46,547 nucleotides of DNA from Leptotrichia trevisanii DSM 22070 (lineage in GTDB: Bacteria > Fusobacteriota > Fusobacteriia > Fusobacteriales > Leptotrichiaceae): assembly GCF_000482505.1 (NCBI RefSeq), contig NZ_KI519444.1, positions 1-46,547 on the forward strand, in the 5' to 3' direction. Made by a program: the position numbers and the translations under genes. Each line of letters begins with the position of its first letter. Position 1 is the stretch's first letter. The notes beneath the pieces are model-generated. The model made no database searches. It worked only from the letters and a program-made list of their open reading frames with translations, and had not been told where the DNA came from. Of the stretch, positions 23,584-31,127 are shown one piece after another.

Positions 23584-23690
23584 AATTTCAGCCTCCTTAA
23601 AAAAATTTATAATAAAGAATGGACAACCTAAGGAGGCAGGTTACTTACATTACTGCGTCTGGACTACCAACCAGAACTGTGTTTTTATCT
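23584..23690 (-). ncRNA. Candidate yjdF-type riboswitch leader
   Basis: The leader of yjdF is unusually GC-rich and structured for this genome. In transcript order it has a hairpin TCTGG-TTGGTAGT-CCAGA (about 23658-23675), then GCAG...CTGC, then AACCT-GCCTCCTT-AGGTT, whose loop GCCTCCTT (23630-23637) is an exact 8-base complement of the ribosome site AAGGAGGC (23591-23598); pairing can extend by an A-U and two G-U. Two exclusive states (loop closed in its own hairpin, or paired with the ribosome site) would switch translation. The known yjdF RNA sits in front of the same gene family, so that class is the first guess; I could not match its consensus from memory. Confidence 0.6.
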
Positions 23691-23895
23691 TTATTTATAT
23701 TTATCAACTTTTTACTTTTTTATCTTGCAACAAGAACAAGAATTAAAAACCCTTTACTCAATTATTTCCAAAAGTTCTTAAAGTATTTTTTTTACTTTTT
23801 TAGGCACTCTTTATCTCTATACCCAAAACTTACCATCACTAAAACTCCGTATTTCTTGAATTCAAATACACTTTTTTGGAAAAACATTTTCTACT

Positions 23896-24504
23896 TTAAT
23901 ATCTTATAGCTCTTTTATATTTATCAAAAGCATCACTTATTGCCTGCTTGTATTCTTCCTTTTCATAAAGATTTTCTAAAATATATGAATAATATATGGA
24001 CTCGCTAATCCGTTCTTTCTTATCTAAATCAAAAAACTGAACAATTACAAATTTATATTTTGTTCCCTTATCTTTGCACCACTTCCCAATAGTTTCAATA
24101 ATATCAACTCTATCAATAATAATTTCCTTAGCAGTTTCTTCTTTATTTGCAGGATCATTAACTGCTTGCATTACAAAAAATCGTCCATCAGCTGTTACAG
24201 CAGTTATTATTGAATTTTTAAATTTTTTTTGGATAATCTGTTTTATTTCAGTCACATTTTGATCACTTAATTGTTTATAATCAGAACCTCCATCTACCTT
24301 AACTTTCATTAAATCTTTCTCATAAGCTGCTTCTGTTTCTATTCTTTTTTTCTTTGTTTCTTCCGATAACTGTTCTGAACTTTCTTGCTTTTGACTTGTT
24401 TGTTCAGCTGTATTATTTGGCCTATTTTCATTTTCATTTTGATTATTTTTATTACCACACGAAAATGCCATTACCAGCAACATCATTACAAAAATTTTTT
24501 TCAT
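23896..24504 (-). CDS. Predicted lipoprotein, paralogue of the one at 25323-25823
   Basis: The 202-residue protein carries a lipoprotein signal (MKKIFVMMLLVMAFSCGNKN, Cys near 16) and an Asn/Gln/Glu/Ser-rich linker (about 17-50), then a conserved domain: LMKVKVDGGSDYKQLSDQNV, AVTADGRFFVMQAV, IIIDRVDIIETIGKWCKDKG, YKFVIVQFFDLDKKERISES and IYYSYILENLYEKEEYKQAI. The second copy lacks the linker and is about half identical over the domain, including the single Cys in the (K/E)WC motif. No family is recognised. ATG 24504 is preferred over ATG 24546 because it gives a proper lipoprotein signal and has AGAGGA upstream. Export to the membrane surface is inferred. Confidence 0.75.
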   Translation of the reverse strand: MKKIFVMMLLVMAFSCGNKNNQNENENRPNNTAEQTSQKQESSEQLSEETKKKRIETEAAYEKDLMKVKVDGGSDYKQLSDQNVTEIKQIIQKKFKNSIITAVTADGRFFVMQAVNDPANKEETAKEIIIDRVDIIETIGKWCKDKGTKYKFVIVQFFDLDKKERISESIYYSYILENLYEKEEYKQAISDAFDKYKRAIRY

Positions 24505-24564
24505 AAAAATCCTCTTTCTGCAATAAATTAATTTGAGTATATTCAAAATTCAAGTATTCAAAAA

Positions 24565-25239
24565 CTACTCAACAACCTCATAAACTTCCGAAAGTTCTCT
24601 TCTAGTTTTTGGAGTAATATCTTCATCTCTATATCCAAAACTTACAAAATATGAAATTCCATATTCCTTCAAATCAAAGATACCTTTTTCAGAGAAGTAT
24701 TTTTCAGCCATTTCTTTATTAAATCCTTCAATTGCACAGCTGTCAACCCCAAGAGCTGCAGCCATATTCATCATATTTACCATTGCAATGTAAGTCTGTT
24801 TTGAAGCCCAGTCAAATAATGCTCTTTCATTTTCCAGCAACTTAAAATGATTTTCTTGAAATTTTGTAAAAAATTCTTTTCTAATCTTCAAATTTTCATC
24901 AGAAATATTTTTTATTTCCTTCCCAATTTTTTCAAAATACTTGCTATCACCAGTAACACCTTTTCTAGCCAATACCATAACAATATGGCTCGCCCCATTC
25001 AAGCTGTTAATTGCTCCCCAAGCAAACTCTCTCATATCATTCAGCATTTCCTCATTTTTCACAAGAATAAATTTCCAAGGCTCAAGCCCAAAAGAACTAG
25101 GAGAAAGTCTCCCTGCCTCAATAATTGCCTTAAAATCTTCGTTTGAAACAACTTTTGCCTTATCGTATTTTTTGCACGCATATCTTCTGTTAAATATTTC
25201 AAACATTTCCTTTTTTGTTAATTCTTTATCTTTTAGCAT
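24565..25239 (-). CDS. Nitroreductase-family NAD(P)H-dependent oxidoreductase (NfsB-like)
   Basis: FMN-dependent nitroreductase/oxidoreductase of about 224 residues. FMN-site elements: NRRYACKKYDKAKVV near the N-terminus (Arg for the phosphate), EAGRLSPSSFGLEPWKFILV (about 42-61), and GVDSCAIEGFNKEM with ISYFVSFGYRDEDITPKTRR at the C-terminus. These are NfsB-type signatures. Physiological substrate unknown; such enzymes reduce nitroaromatics, quinones or act as dihydropteridine reductase. ATG 25239 is preferred over ATG 25269, which has no ribosome site. The gene lies between two paralogous lipoprotein genes, 83 and 60 bases away. Confidence 0.92.
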   Translation of the reverse strand: MLKDKELTKKEMFEIFNRRYACKKYDKAKVVSNEDFKAIIEAGRLSPSSFGLEPWKFILVKNEEMLNDMREFAWGAINSLNGASHIVMVLARKGVTGDSKYFEKIGKEIKNISDENLKIRKEFFTKFQENHFKLLENERALFDWASKQTYIAMVNMMNMAAALGVDSCAIEGFNKEMAEKYFSEKGIFDLKEYGISYFVSFGYRDEDITPKTRRELSEVYEVVE

Positions 25240-25322
25240 TTTTATCACTTCTTTCTGTATATTTATCATATCTTATATAAACTTTACTATTTTTTTATTT
25301 ATTTAAAAAATTATTTTCTATT

Positions 25323-25823
25323 CTAAAATCTTGTAGCTTTTGAATACTGAGAAAACCCTTCTTTAAGTGCTTTTTTATAATCTTCATCTTCGTATTTGAT
25401 TTGTAAAATATGAGAATAATAAATAGAACGACTAATTTCTTTATTCTGTTTTTTATCATAAAATTGATTAATTATAAATTTAAACTCTATACCCTTTTCC
25501 TCACACCATTCTCCAATGGTATCAATAATATCTACTCTATCAATTGTAACTTCTTTTCCTGTTAATTCTTTATTATTACCATCGGTTACGTTTTTTCTTA
25601 TAAAAAATCGTCCATCTTTTGTTACGGCTATTAATTCTAAATTGTCAAATTTTTTCCGAAGCATCTTTTTTATCTCTTTTACATTACTCTCGCTAAATTG
25701 TTTAGAATTATCGTACCCGCTAACTTCAATATTCATTAATTCTTTTTCATATATTTTTTCTTCTTTATTACCACACGAAACCAAAAACAACAAAAATAAT
25801 AAAAATAATCCTTTTTTTATCAT
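25323..25823 (-). CDS. Predicted lipoprotein, shorter paralogue of 23896-24504
   Basis: The 166-residue protein has the lipoprotein signal MIKKGLFLLFLLFLVSCGNK (Cys near 17) and almost no linker before the domain shared with its paralogue: LMNIEVSGYDNSKQFSESNV, AVTKDGRFFIRKNV, VTIDRVDIIDTIGEWCEEKG, FKFIINQFYDKKQNKEISRS, IYYSHILQ. The alternating hydrophobic strands and conserved acidic and aromatic positions suggest a compact alpha/beta domain held at the membrane by lipid. Family unrecognised. ATG 25823 has AAGGAA upstream and restores the signal; an earlier in-frame ATG at 25847 would bury it. It follows nfo by 37 bases, so it may be in that operon. Confidence 0.75.
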   Translation of the reverse strand: MIKKGLFLLFLLFLVSCGNKEEKIYEKELMNIEVSGYDNSKQFSESNVKEIKKMLRKKFDNLELIAVTKDGRFFIRKNVTDGNNKELTGKEVTIDRVDIIDTIGEWCEEKGIEFKFIINQFYDKKQNKEISRSIYYSHILQIKYEDEDYKKALKEGFSQYSKATRF

Positions 25824-25860
25824 GCACCGATTCCTTTCATACTTCAAATAATAATAAATT

Positions 25861-26784
25861 TTACTGATTTTTTATTTTCTCCATAACGTCTTTGTCAAAC
25901 TTGCCAGCTCGCAACATCTCAATCTCAAATTTATATGGCGGAACTTTTTTAGCCTTTTTATCATCGCTCAAAGCCACATAAGGTGTTTCCAAAATTTTTG
26001 GCAAATGAGAAAATTTTTCAAAATGTGCAATTTTATTTAACACTTCAAATCCGATTTTTCCAAATCCTATATTTTCATGCCTATCTTTATGTGCACCGCA
26101 CACATTCTTACTATCATTCAAGTGAATTACTGATATTCTGTCAATTCCAACAATTTTGTCAAACTGTTCAATAACTCCCTCAAAATCGTTTACAATATCA
26201 TATCCAGCATCGTGAACGTGGCAAGTATCAAAACAAACTGTCAGTTTTTCCTTCAATTTTACACCATCAATAATTTTTGCAATTTCTTCAAAACTTCTCC
26301 CGCATTCTGTACCTTTTCCAGCCATCGTCTCAAGTGCCACAGTCGTTTTCTGATCTTTCGTCAAAACTTCATTCAATCCTTCAATAATCTTATTAATCCC
26401 AACTTCTTCACCTTCCCCAACGTGAGCGCCTGGATGAAGAACAATTCTTTTTGCTCCAATAGCATCTGTCCTTTCAATCTCCGTTCTCAAAAACTGCACT
26501 GCAATCTCAAAAGTTTCAGGCTTTACAGCATTCCCAAGATTAATTATATAAGGAGCATGCACAACAATATCATCAATATCAATATTATTCTCCTTCATAA
26601 GTTTAAGCCCAGTCTCAATATTCAGCTCATCAATCGGCTTTCTCCGTGTATTCTGTGGTGCTCCAGTATATATCATAAAAGTATTCGATCCATAAGAAAC
26701 CGCTTCCTTAACCGATCCCAAAAGCATATCTTTCCCACTCATTCCCACATGTGATCCAATTTTAAAAATTTCTTTTTTCGACAT
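25861..26784 (-). CDS. nfo: Endonuclease IV (deoxyribonuclease IV)
   Basis: Zinc-dependent AP endonuclease of base excision repair, cleaving 5' to abasic sites and removing 3'-blocking groups. At 307 residues it is a little longer than the E. coli enzyme. Signatures: [20 protein letters not shown] at the start, [23 protein letters not shown] (metal His), [16 protein letters not shown] (metal Glu), [39 protein letters not shown], and a late LETPYV. All metal-ligand blocks are present. ATG 26784 has AAAGGT upstream. It is 23 bases behind the TfoX-domain gene, in one likely operon with Bro-N. Confidence 0.96.
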   Translation of the reverse strand: MSKKEIFKIGSHVGMSGKDMLLGSVKEAVSYGSNTFMIYTGAPQNTRRKPIDELNIETGLKLMKENNIDIDDIVVHAPYIINLGNAVKPETFEIAVQFLRTEIERTDAIGAKRIVLHPGAHVGEGEEVGINKIIEGLNEVLTKDQKTTVALETMAGKGTECGRSFEEIAKIIDGVKLKEKLTVCFDTCHVHDAGYDIVNDFEGVIEQFDKIVGIDRISVIHLNDSKNVCGAHKDRHENIGFGKIGFEVLNKIAHFEKFSHLPKILETPYVALSDDKKAKKVPPYKFEIEMLRAGKFDKDVMEKIKNQ

Positions 26785-26807
26785 TTCTATTTTACCTTTC
26801 TTTATTT

Positions 26808-27128
26808 CTATTGTTTCTTTTTTTTCTTCAAAACAGGAAGTTCATCATACATTGCTTCAAATAAATTCTTCAAAAACTCTTCATTTTCAACATCATCAAC
26901 AAGCAACATTTTCTTTGCTCCTTCATAAGGAACTTCATGCAAAGCATTCGGCATAAGTTCTTTCGCCGATTTTACAGCCTTCACAAGAAACCTGTCATCA
27001 TAAATCCCACCAATAACTTTTTCCCTATAATAAAGAATATATTCCCCCATCATCGTTCTATATCTAATATTTTCCACTTCCGACAGCTGTTCCAATACAA
27101 AATTTAAATATTCTTTACTTGAAGCCAT
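26808..27128 (-). CDS. TfoX N-terminal domain protein
   Basis: The 106-residue protein consists only of the TfoX/Sxy N-terminal domain: [35 protein letters not shown], and [20 protein letters not shown], followed by a conserved acidic helix and a Lys-only end. In gamma-proteobacteria the two-domain TfoX is a competence regulator; single-domain versions are widespread and uncharacterised, so no competence role is claimed. The ribosome site AAGGAGTG lies in the final codons of the Bro-N gene (7-base gap), so the two are probably coupled; nfo follows after 23 bases. Confidence 0.87.
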   Translation of the reverse strand: MASSKEYLNFVLEQLSEVENIRYRTMMGEYILYYREKVIGGIYDDRFLVKAVKSAKELMPNALHEVPYEGAKKMLLVDDVENEEFLKNLFEAMYDELPVLKKKKKQ

Positions 27129-27135
27129 ATTTAAT

Positions 27136-28020
27136 TCACTCCTTGCTTTTTACTTCATCTTTACAATTTTTAACTATATCAGGAATATCTTTTACTACAT
27201 CTTCAATTAATTTAGAAAAATCTACTGCATTTTTAGTTGTAATAACAGATCTTCCAGTATCTGCTTCAATCTCTTTTCTAGTATTTCCTGCTATTGTTCC
27301 ACCTCGTTTTGCAACTTTTTTATTTTCTTCCAAGCCATTTGGATTATGAATATTAGTTAATTCTGTGGTTGTAGCTTCTGCAAGCATATTAAGTACAAGT
27401 TCCAAAGTTGACATATTATCCCTTAAGTTTTCTTTTTTTAATCCTTTTAAATCTTTATATTCTTTGGTTGCCATTCCAGACCACGCCTTTGAAATTTCAT
27501 CTGTAAGAATTGCATATTCTATTCCCTTTTTTACTCCATGCTCTTGCCAAGCATCTGTCAATTCCTTTCTAACTTGAATCGCCTGTAACCTCTGATTTAT
27601 CCATTCTTTTGAATATCCTTTTTTCAAATATGTTTCCAATGCCCTGTCAATAGTTAATTCTGGATCTGTAATTTCATCTATTCTGTCTTTTCCCACTTGT
27701 GCCAACCACATTTTAAATGGTTCTGCCTTAGGAGACGGAATTGACTGAATAATTCGGAAAATTCCTTGTATATCAGCAACATCTGTTAATCTCATTTTTC
27801 CATCAGGTGCTTTTAACTTCAACTGTCGACAAATTGTCGACAATTCACTTTTTTCCTCATCTGTCATTCTTTTTTTCATTTTATACCAATAATCTCTAGC
27901 ATTTACACTATCCGTTAATGCTCCTACAACATCGACAACAGAAAAATACCATTCTTCCTTTTCATTATCCCAAACAGACCTAATTTTTTTACCTTCAAAT
28001 ATTTGTATATTATTCTCCAT
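27136..28020 (-). CDS. Bro-N domain protein (phage antirepressor-like)
   Basis: The 294-residue protein begins with a Bro-N type domain: IQIFEGKKIRSVWDNEKEEW, YFSVVDVVGALTDSVNARDY, then RQLKLKAPDGKMRLTDVADI, the layout of phage antirepressors and baculovirus BRO proteins. The C-terminal half has a conserved helical core (WINQRLQAIQVRKELTDAWQ, EISKAWSGMATKEYKDLKGL) and KRGGTIAGNTRKEIEADTGR. Full-length homologues of this architecture are chromosomal in many bacteria, without phage context. DNA binding is likely from the fold; target unknown. AAGGGGTGG precedes ATG 28020. No integrase or structural phage gene is nearby, and it is followed directly by the TfoX-domain gene and nfo. Confidence 0.87.
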   Translation of the reverse strand: MENNIQIFEGKKIRSVWDNEKEEWYFSVVDVVGALTDSVNARDYWYKMKKRMTDEEKSELSTICRQLKLKAPDGKMRLTDVADIQGIFRIIQSIPSPKAEPFKMWLAQVGKDRIDEITDPELTIDRALETYLKKGYSKEWINQRLQAIQVRKELTDAWQEHGVKKGIEYAILTDEISKAWSGMATKEYKDLKGLKKENLRDNMSTLELVLNMLAEATTTELTNIHNPNGLEENKKVAKRGGTIAGNTRKEIEADTGRSVITTKNAVDFSKLIEDVVKDIPDIVKNCKDEVKSKE

Positions 28021-28117
28021 TATTTGCCACCCCTTATGTAGTTTTTCGAACTTTATTAATATTTATATTATTTTGCATAATCACAAAATTTCACTCGTAT
28101 TATTATCTCCACAATTT

Positions 28118-28888
28118 TTATAAGCATTGCAATTTCTCCCTCATCTTATAAAGAAAAATCCCTGTCGCTACACTCACATTCAATGATTCTATATTCCCAT
28201 AAATCGGAATAATCGCCTTTATATCAGAATTTTCTATCAGATATTCAGACACTCCGCCACCTTCGTGTCCAAAAATAAACGCATTATTTTCGCATAATTC
28301 TATTTTTTCATAGGAAATCGAATCTTCGTGTAAAGCAGTCGCTATTTTTAAATAATTTTTATTATTCAAAAATTCCACAATTTTTTCAGGTGTTTCATAA
28401 ATTATGTTTAACTTGAAAATCCCACTCATTGTAGCACGTACCGTCTTTGGATTATAAACATCTACTGAACCCTTTGTTAGAATTAAATTCTGAAAGTTTG
28501 CAGCAATCATTGTTCTAATGATAGTTCCGGCATTTCCCGGATCCTGAATATCATCCAGAATTACAACATCACCCTGTATATCCTCAATTGTATTTAAGTT
28601 TTTAGAATACAGGAATATTATTCCCTGACTATTTTCCTGAGTTGAAACTTCATCAAACAGATTATCCTTCAAAATTGTCAAGTTATCATGTCTAGAAATT
28701 TTATATTTTTCATCAAAATATTCAAATTTCGATTCCTTTACAATAATTTTATTAAAATTGATATTCTCATTTAGAAACTTTTCGCCTTCAGCCTTAAAAA
28801 TACTGTTTTCATCACGATACTTCTTTTTATCCAGTTTTTTCAACAATTTATAAAATTTGTTATCTGGACTTGCTATTACATCTCTCAT
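28118..28888 (-). CDS. TrmH/SpoU-family RNA 2'-O-methyltransferase
   Basis: SPOUT methyltransferase that methylates ribose 2'-O in rRNA or tRNA with S-adenosylmethionine. It has 256 residues: an N-terminal substrate-binding part (NKFYKLLKKLDKKKYRDENS, FKAEGEKF), then the SpoU domain with motif 1 ILDDIQDPGNAGTIIRTMIA (about residues 110-129), motif 2 FIFGHEGGGVSEYLI and motif 3 IPIYGNIESLNVSVATGIFL. These give the knotted SAM site. It resembles RlmB-like 23S rRNA enzymes but the target cannot be fixed. Start ATG 28888 has a weak AGTGGA site. It lies between the DKNYY array and the Bro-N operon. Confidence 0.93.
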   Translation of the reverse strand: MRDVIASPDNKFYKLLKKLDKKKYRDENSIFKAEGEKFLNENINFNKIIVKESKFEYFDEKYKISRHDNLTILKDNLFDEVSTQENSQGIIFLYSKNLNTIEDIQGDVVILDDIQDPGNAGTIIRTMIAANFQNLILTKGSVDVYNPKTVRATMSGIFKLNIIYETPEKIVEFLNNKNYLKIATALHEDSISYEKIELCENNAFIFGHEGGGVSEYLIENSDIKAIIPIYGNIESLNVSVATGIFLYKMREKLQCL

Positions 28889-28923
28889 TTTATATTTTCC
28901 ACTTTCTACTTATTTAAAAGTAC

Positions 28924-28971
28924 AAAAATCCCAATCTATTCAATTCATAAAGCTCAATTTTAGAGGGATTT
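28924..28971 (-). terminator. Possible terminator of the DKNYY array
   Basis: On the minus strand AAATCCC (28965-28971) and GGGATTT (28926-28932) pair over 7 bases with a 32-base loop, followed by TTTTG. It lies just after the last DKNYY gene; the long loop keeps confidence modest. Confidence 0.45.
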
Positions 28972-28999
28972 CTGTATAATTTAAAATATTTATGTTTAA

Positions 29000-30952
29000 T
29001 TATTGTTCACAACTGTCTGTGTATTTATAAATTTTATTTTCATCTTTTATTACATCTTCACCATCTATAGTAAATGCTGCAAAGCTTTCAACATCTGCAC
29101 CTTTAACTTCCTTAGTTCCACAATATACTTTATTTTTATCTTTTGCATAACCTGCCATATATTGTAAAAATGATGGAATATCAGCATTTTCAACTTTAGA
29201 TAAAATATTATTTGAAGTTAATTTAGCTAATCCATTAAAATAATAAACTCCATTTTTATCTTGAAAATAACCAGTATAATTTGAATTAATTAATTCATAA
29301 AAACCGTTATTAGAATATTTAAAGGTCTTACTGTCAAAGTTTAAAGGCATTATTTCATATTTTTCATTTCCAATTTTCCCTTTCAAATAATAAACATTAT
29401 TTTTATCTTTTATGAAAGAAACAAAATCTTCATGATTTTTAAATACAAATTTGTTTCCAACAAACTCCAATCCATCTGGACTTACACCGTTTATTTTATT
29501 TCCATAATAATAAACATTGTTTTTGTCTTTTGAAAATTCATCATTCAAAACCTTAAAACTTTTTCTGTCTGCACCTGCTATTTTTTTTAAGCCCATTTTA
29601 TACAATTCATTTTCATAATATACATTATTTTTATCACGGAAATAATTTTCCCAGTAATCAAATATTTCAAAAGTTTTAGAATCTACTTTAGGATTTTTTA
29701 CTGCAACTACTTTTACACTTTTCAGTTTATCAGTTTTTTCATCATATACTGTAACAAGTTTATATATATTTTTACTATCACTCAAAAAATTAAGTGGTAT
29801 ATTTCGTCTATTAACAAGCCTTACAACTTTAAAGCCATTTGGGCTTATATCATTTAGTTTTCTTCCTCTATAATAAACATTTTTTTTATCATATGAAAAA
29901 TCTTCATCTTCTACAATAGTAAAACTATTTTTATCTACATCTTGTAATTGGATAACATCCATTCTTGTATAATAAATATTATTTTTATCTTTAGAATAAT
30001 TGCTATCTTTCATTACTTCAAAAGTATCTTTATCAGCATTTTTTATTATAAGATACCCAGTTTCTTTGTATGGTGTTATGGCATATATGTTTTCATTATC
30101 TTTTCCATAAATAATCGTACTTGAATTACTTGAATTATTTTTTATTATTTCAAATTCTTCAGGATTTTTTATACCTAATTTTTCTCCAGAATAAAATATT
30201 TCATTTCCATTTTTAATCAAATCATTATCCAAAACTTTAAAATCTTTTTCATTTATTTTCCCAAGATTTTTAACATCTCCAAAGTAATAATACAGGTTAT
30301 TCTTATCTCTGGCATAATTTGTTCCAGAAACTTCCTTAAAAGTTTGGGGATCTGCACCTTTTACAATGTCTAATCCAGCATACACATTTTTATCATCTTT
30401 GGAATATGATCCGTCTGAAATCACCTTAAATGTTTTTGGATTCGCACCTTCAATTTTTTCTCCTGAATAATAGACTGAATTTTTGTCTTTTGCATGACTA
30501 TGGTCTCCCTCCAGAACCACAAACGAATTTATGTCTGCATTTAAAATTTTATCTGAATTATAAAATACATTTTTATCATCTTTTGAATAATATTGACTCA
30601 AAACTTTTATTGTTTTTGGATTTGCCCCATTTATTTTCTGAATCCATTCGTTAATTGGACTGTAAACATTATTTTTATCTTTTGAATAATTATTTGGTAG
30701 CACTTCAAAAGTTTTACTATCTACATCTTCAAAAGATTTATTTCCCCAAAAATAAACGCTTTTATCATCTTTCGCATATTTATCATTCAATATTTTAAAG
30801 GTATTCAAATCCACATTTTCAACTTTAAATCCTGAATCATCTTCTTTACCATATTTATAATAAATTTCATTATCCTTTTTCACATATTCCGCCATTCCAA
30901 AATTTGCTAAAATAAACACCCCTAATATAACTTTAAAAAATTTAGTTTTCAT
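29000..30952 (-). CDS. DKNYY-repeat secreted protein 1
   Basis: Exported repeat protein of about 650 residues. It starts with a signal peptide (MKTKFFKVILGVFILANF, cleavage near GMA-E) and then consists almost entirely of DKNYY-type units, each combining a strand such as KDKNNVYYYGNKI with a spacer like NADKDTFEVMKDSNYS (an 'AD..TF.v' half and a 'kDKNnVYY' half). I count about 18 units; the region near residues 395-440 is less regular. The units are expected to stack into an elongated beta-rich fold; role unknown. The frame extends to ATG 30991, but ATG 30952 with AAGGAA nine bases upstream restores the signal. It is the last gene of a three-member tandem array. Confidence 0.85.
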   Translation of the reverse strand: MKTKFFKVILGVFILANFGMAEYVKKDNEIYYKYGKEDDSGFKVENVDLNTFKILNDKYAKDDKSVYFWGNKSFEDVDSKTFEVLPNNYSKDKNNVYSPINEWIQKINGANPKTIKVLSQYYSKDDKNVFYNSDKILNADINSFVVLEGDHSHAKDKNSVYYSGEKIEGANPKTFKVISDGSYSKDDKNVYAGLDIVKGADPQTFKEVSGTNYARDKNNLYYYFGDVKNLGKINEKDFKVLDNDLIKNGNEIFYSGEKLGIKNPEEFEIIKNNSSNSSTIIYGKDNENIYAITPYKETGYLIIKNADKDTFEVMKDSNYSKDKNNIYYTRMDVIQLQDVDKNSFTIVEDEDFSYDKKNVYYRGRKLNDISPNGFKVVRLVNRRNIPLNFLSDSKNIYKLVTVYDEKTDKLKSVKVVAVKNPKVDSKTFEIFDYWENYFRDKNNVYYENELYKMGLKKIAGADRKSFKVLNDEFSKDKNNVYYYGNKINGVSPDGLEFVGNKFVFKNHEDFVSFIKDKNNVYYLKGKIGNEKYEIMPLNFDSKTFKYSNNGFYELINSNYTGYFQDKNGVYYFNGLAKLTSNNILSKVENADIPSFLQYMAGYAKDKNKVYCGTKEVKGADVESFAAFTIDGEDVIKDENKIYKYTDSCEQ

Positions 30953-31040
30953 AAAAATTCCTTCAAATCCTTTTCTAAATAATTTATTCAAAAAATGCTT
31001 AAAAATATTTAAAACTCTTCAAAATTGAACTAGATAATTA

Positions 31041-31103
31041 AAAAGAATTTTAGTAGAATAATTATGATTTCTAAATTCTTTTTCAAAGCAGTCTTACTAA
31101 AAT
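31041..31103 (-). terminator. Conserved hairpin in the spacer between DKNYY genes 2 and 1
   Basis: On the minus strand ATTTTAGTA (31095-31103) and TACTAAAAT (31047-31055) pair fully; TTCTTTTT follows. The spacer 30992-31127 is nearly identical to 33393-33521, where the arms have changed but still pair through G-U. It may terminate, attenuate or shape the transcript between the array genes. Confidence 0.55.
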
Positions 31104-31127
31104 ATAAATCAAAATAATTTTTACTTG

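Noticed and set aside
23619-23909. Plus-strand frame of 96 codons between yjdF and the lipoprotein gene
   Set aside because: Composition is Phe/Leu/Asn/Thr-rich noise, and the frame starts inside the structured yjdF leader on the opposite strand; the conserved signals there read on the minus strand.
27136-28020. Bro-N gene as a sign of a prophage
   Set aside because: No integrase, terminase, capsid, tail or lysis gene lies nearby and both neighbours are chromosomal housekeeping-type genes.
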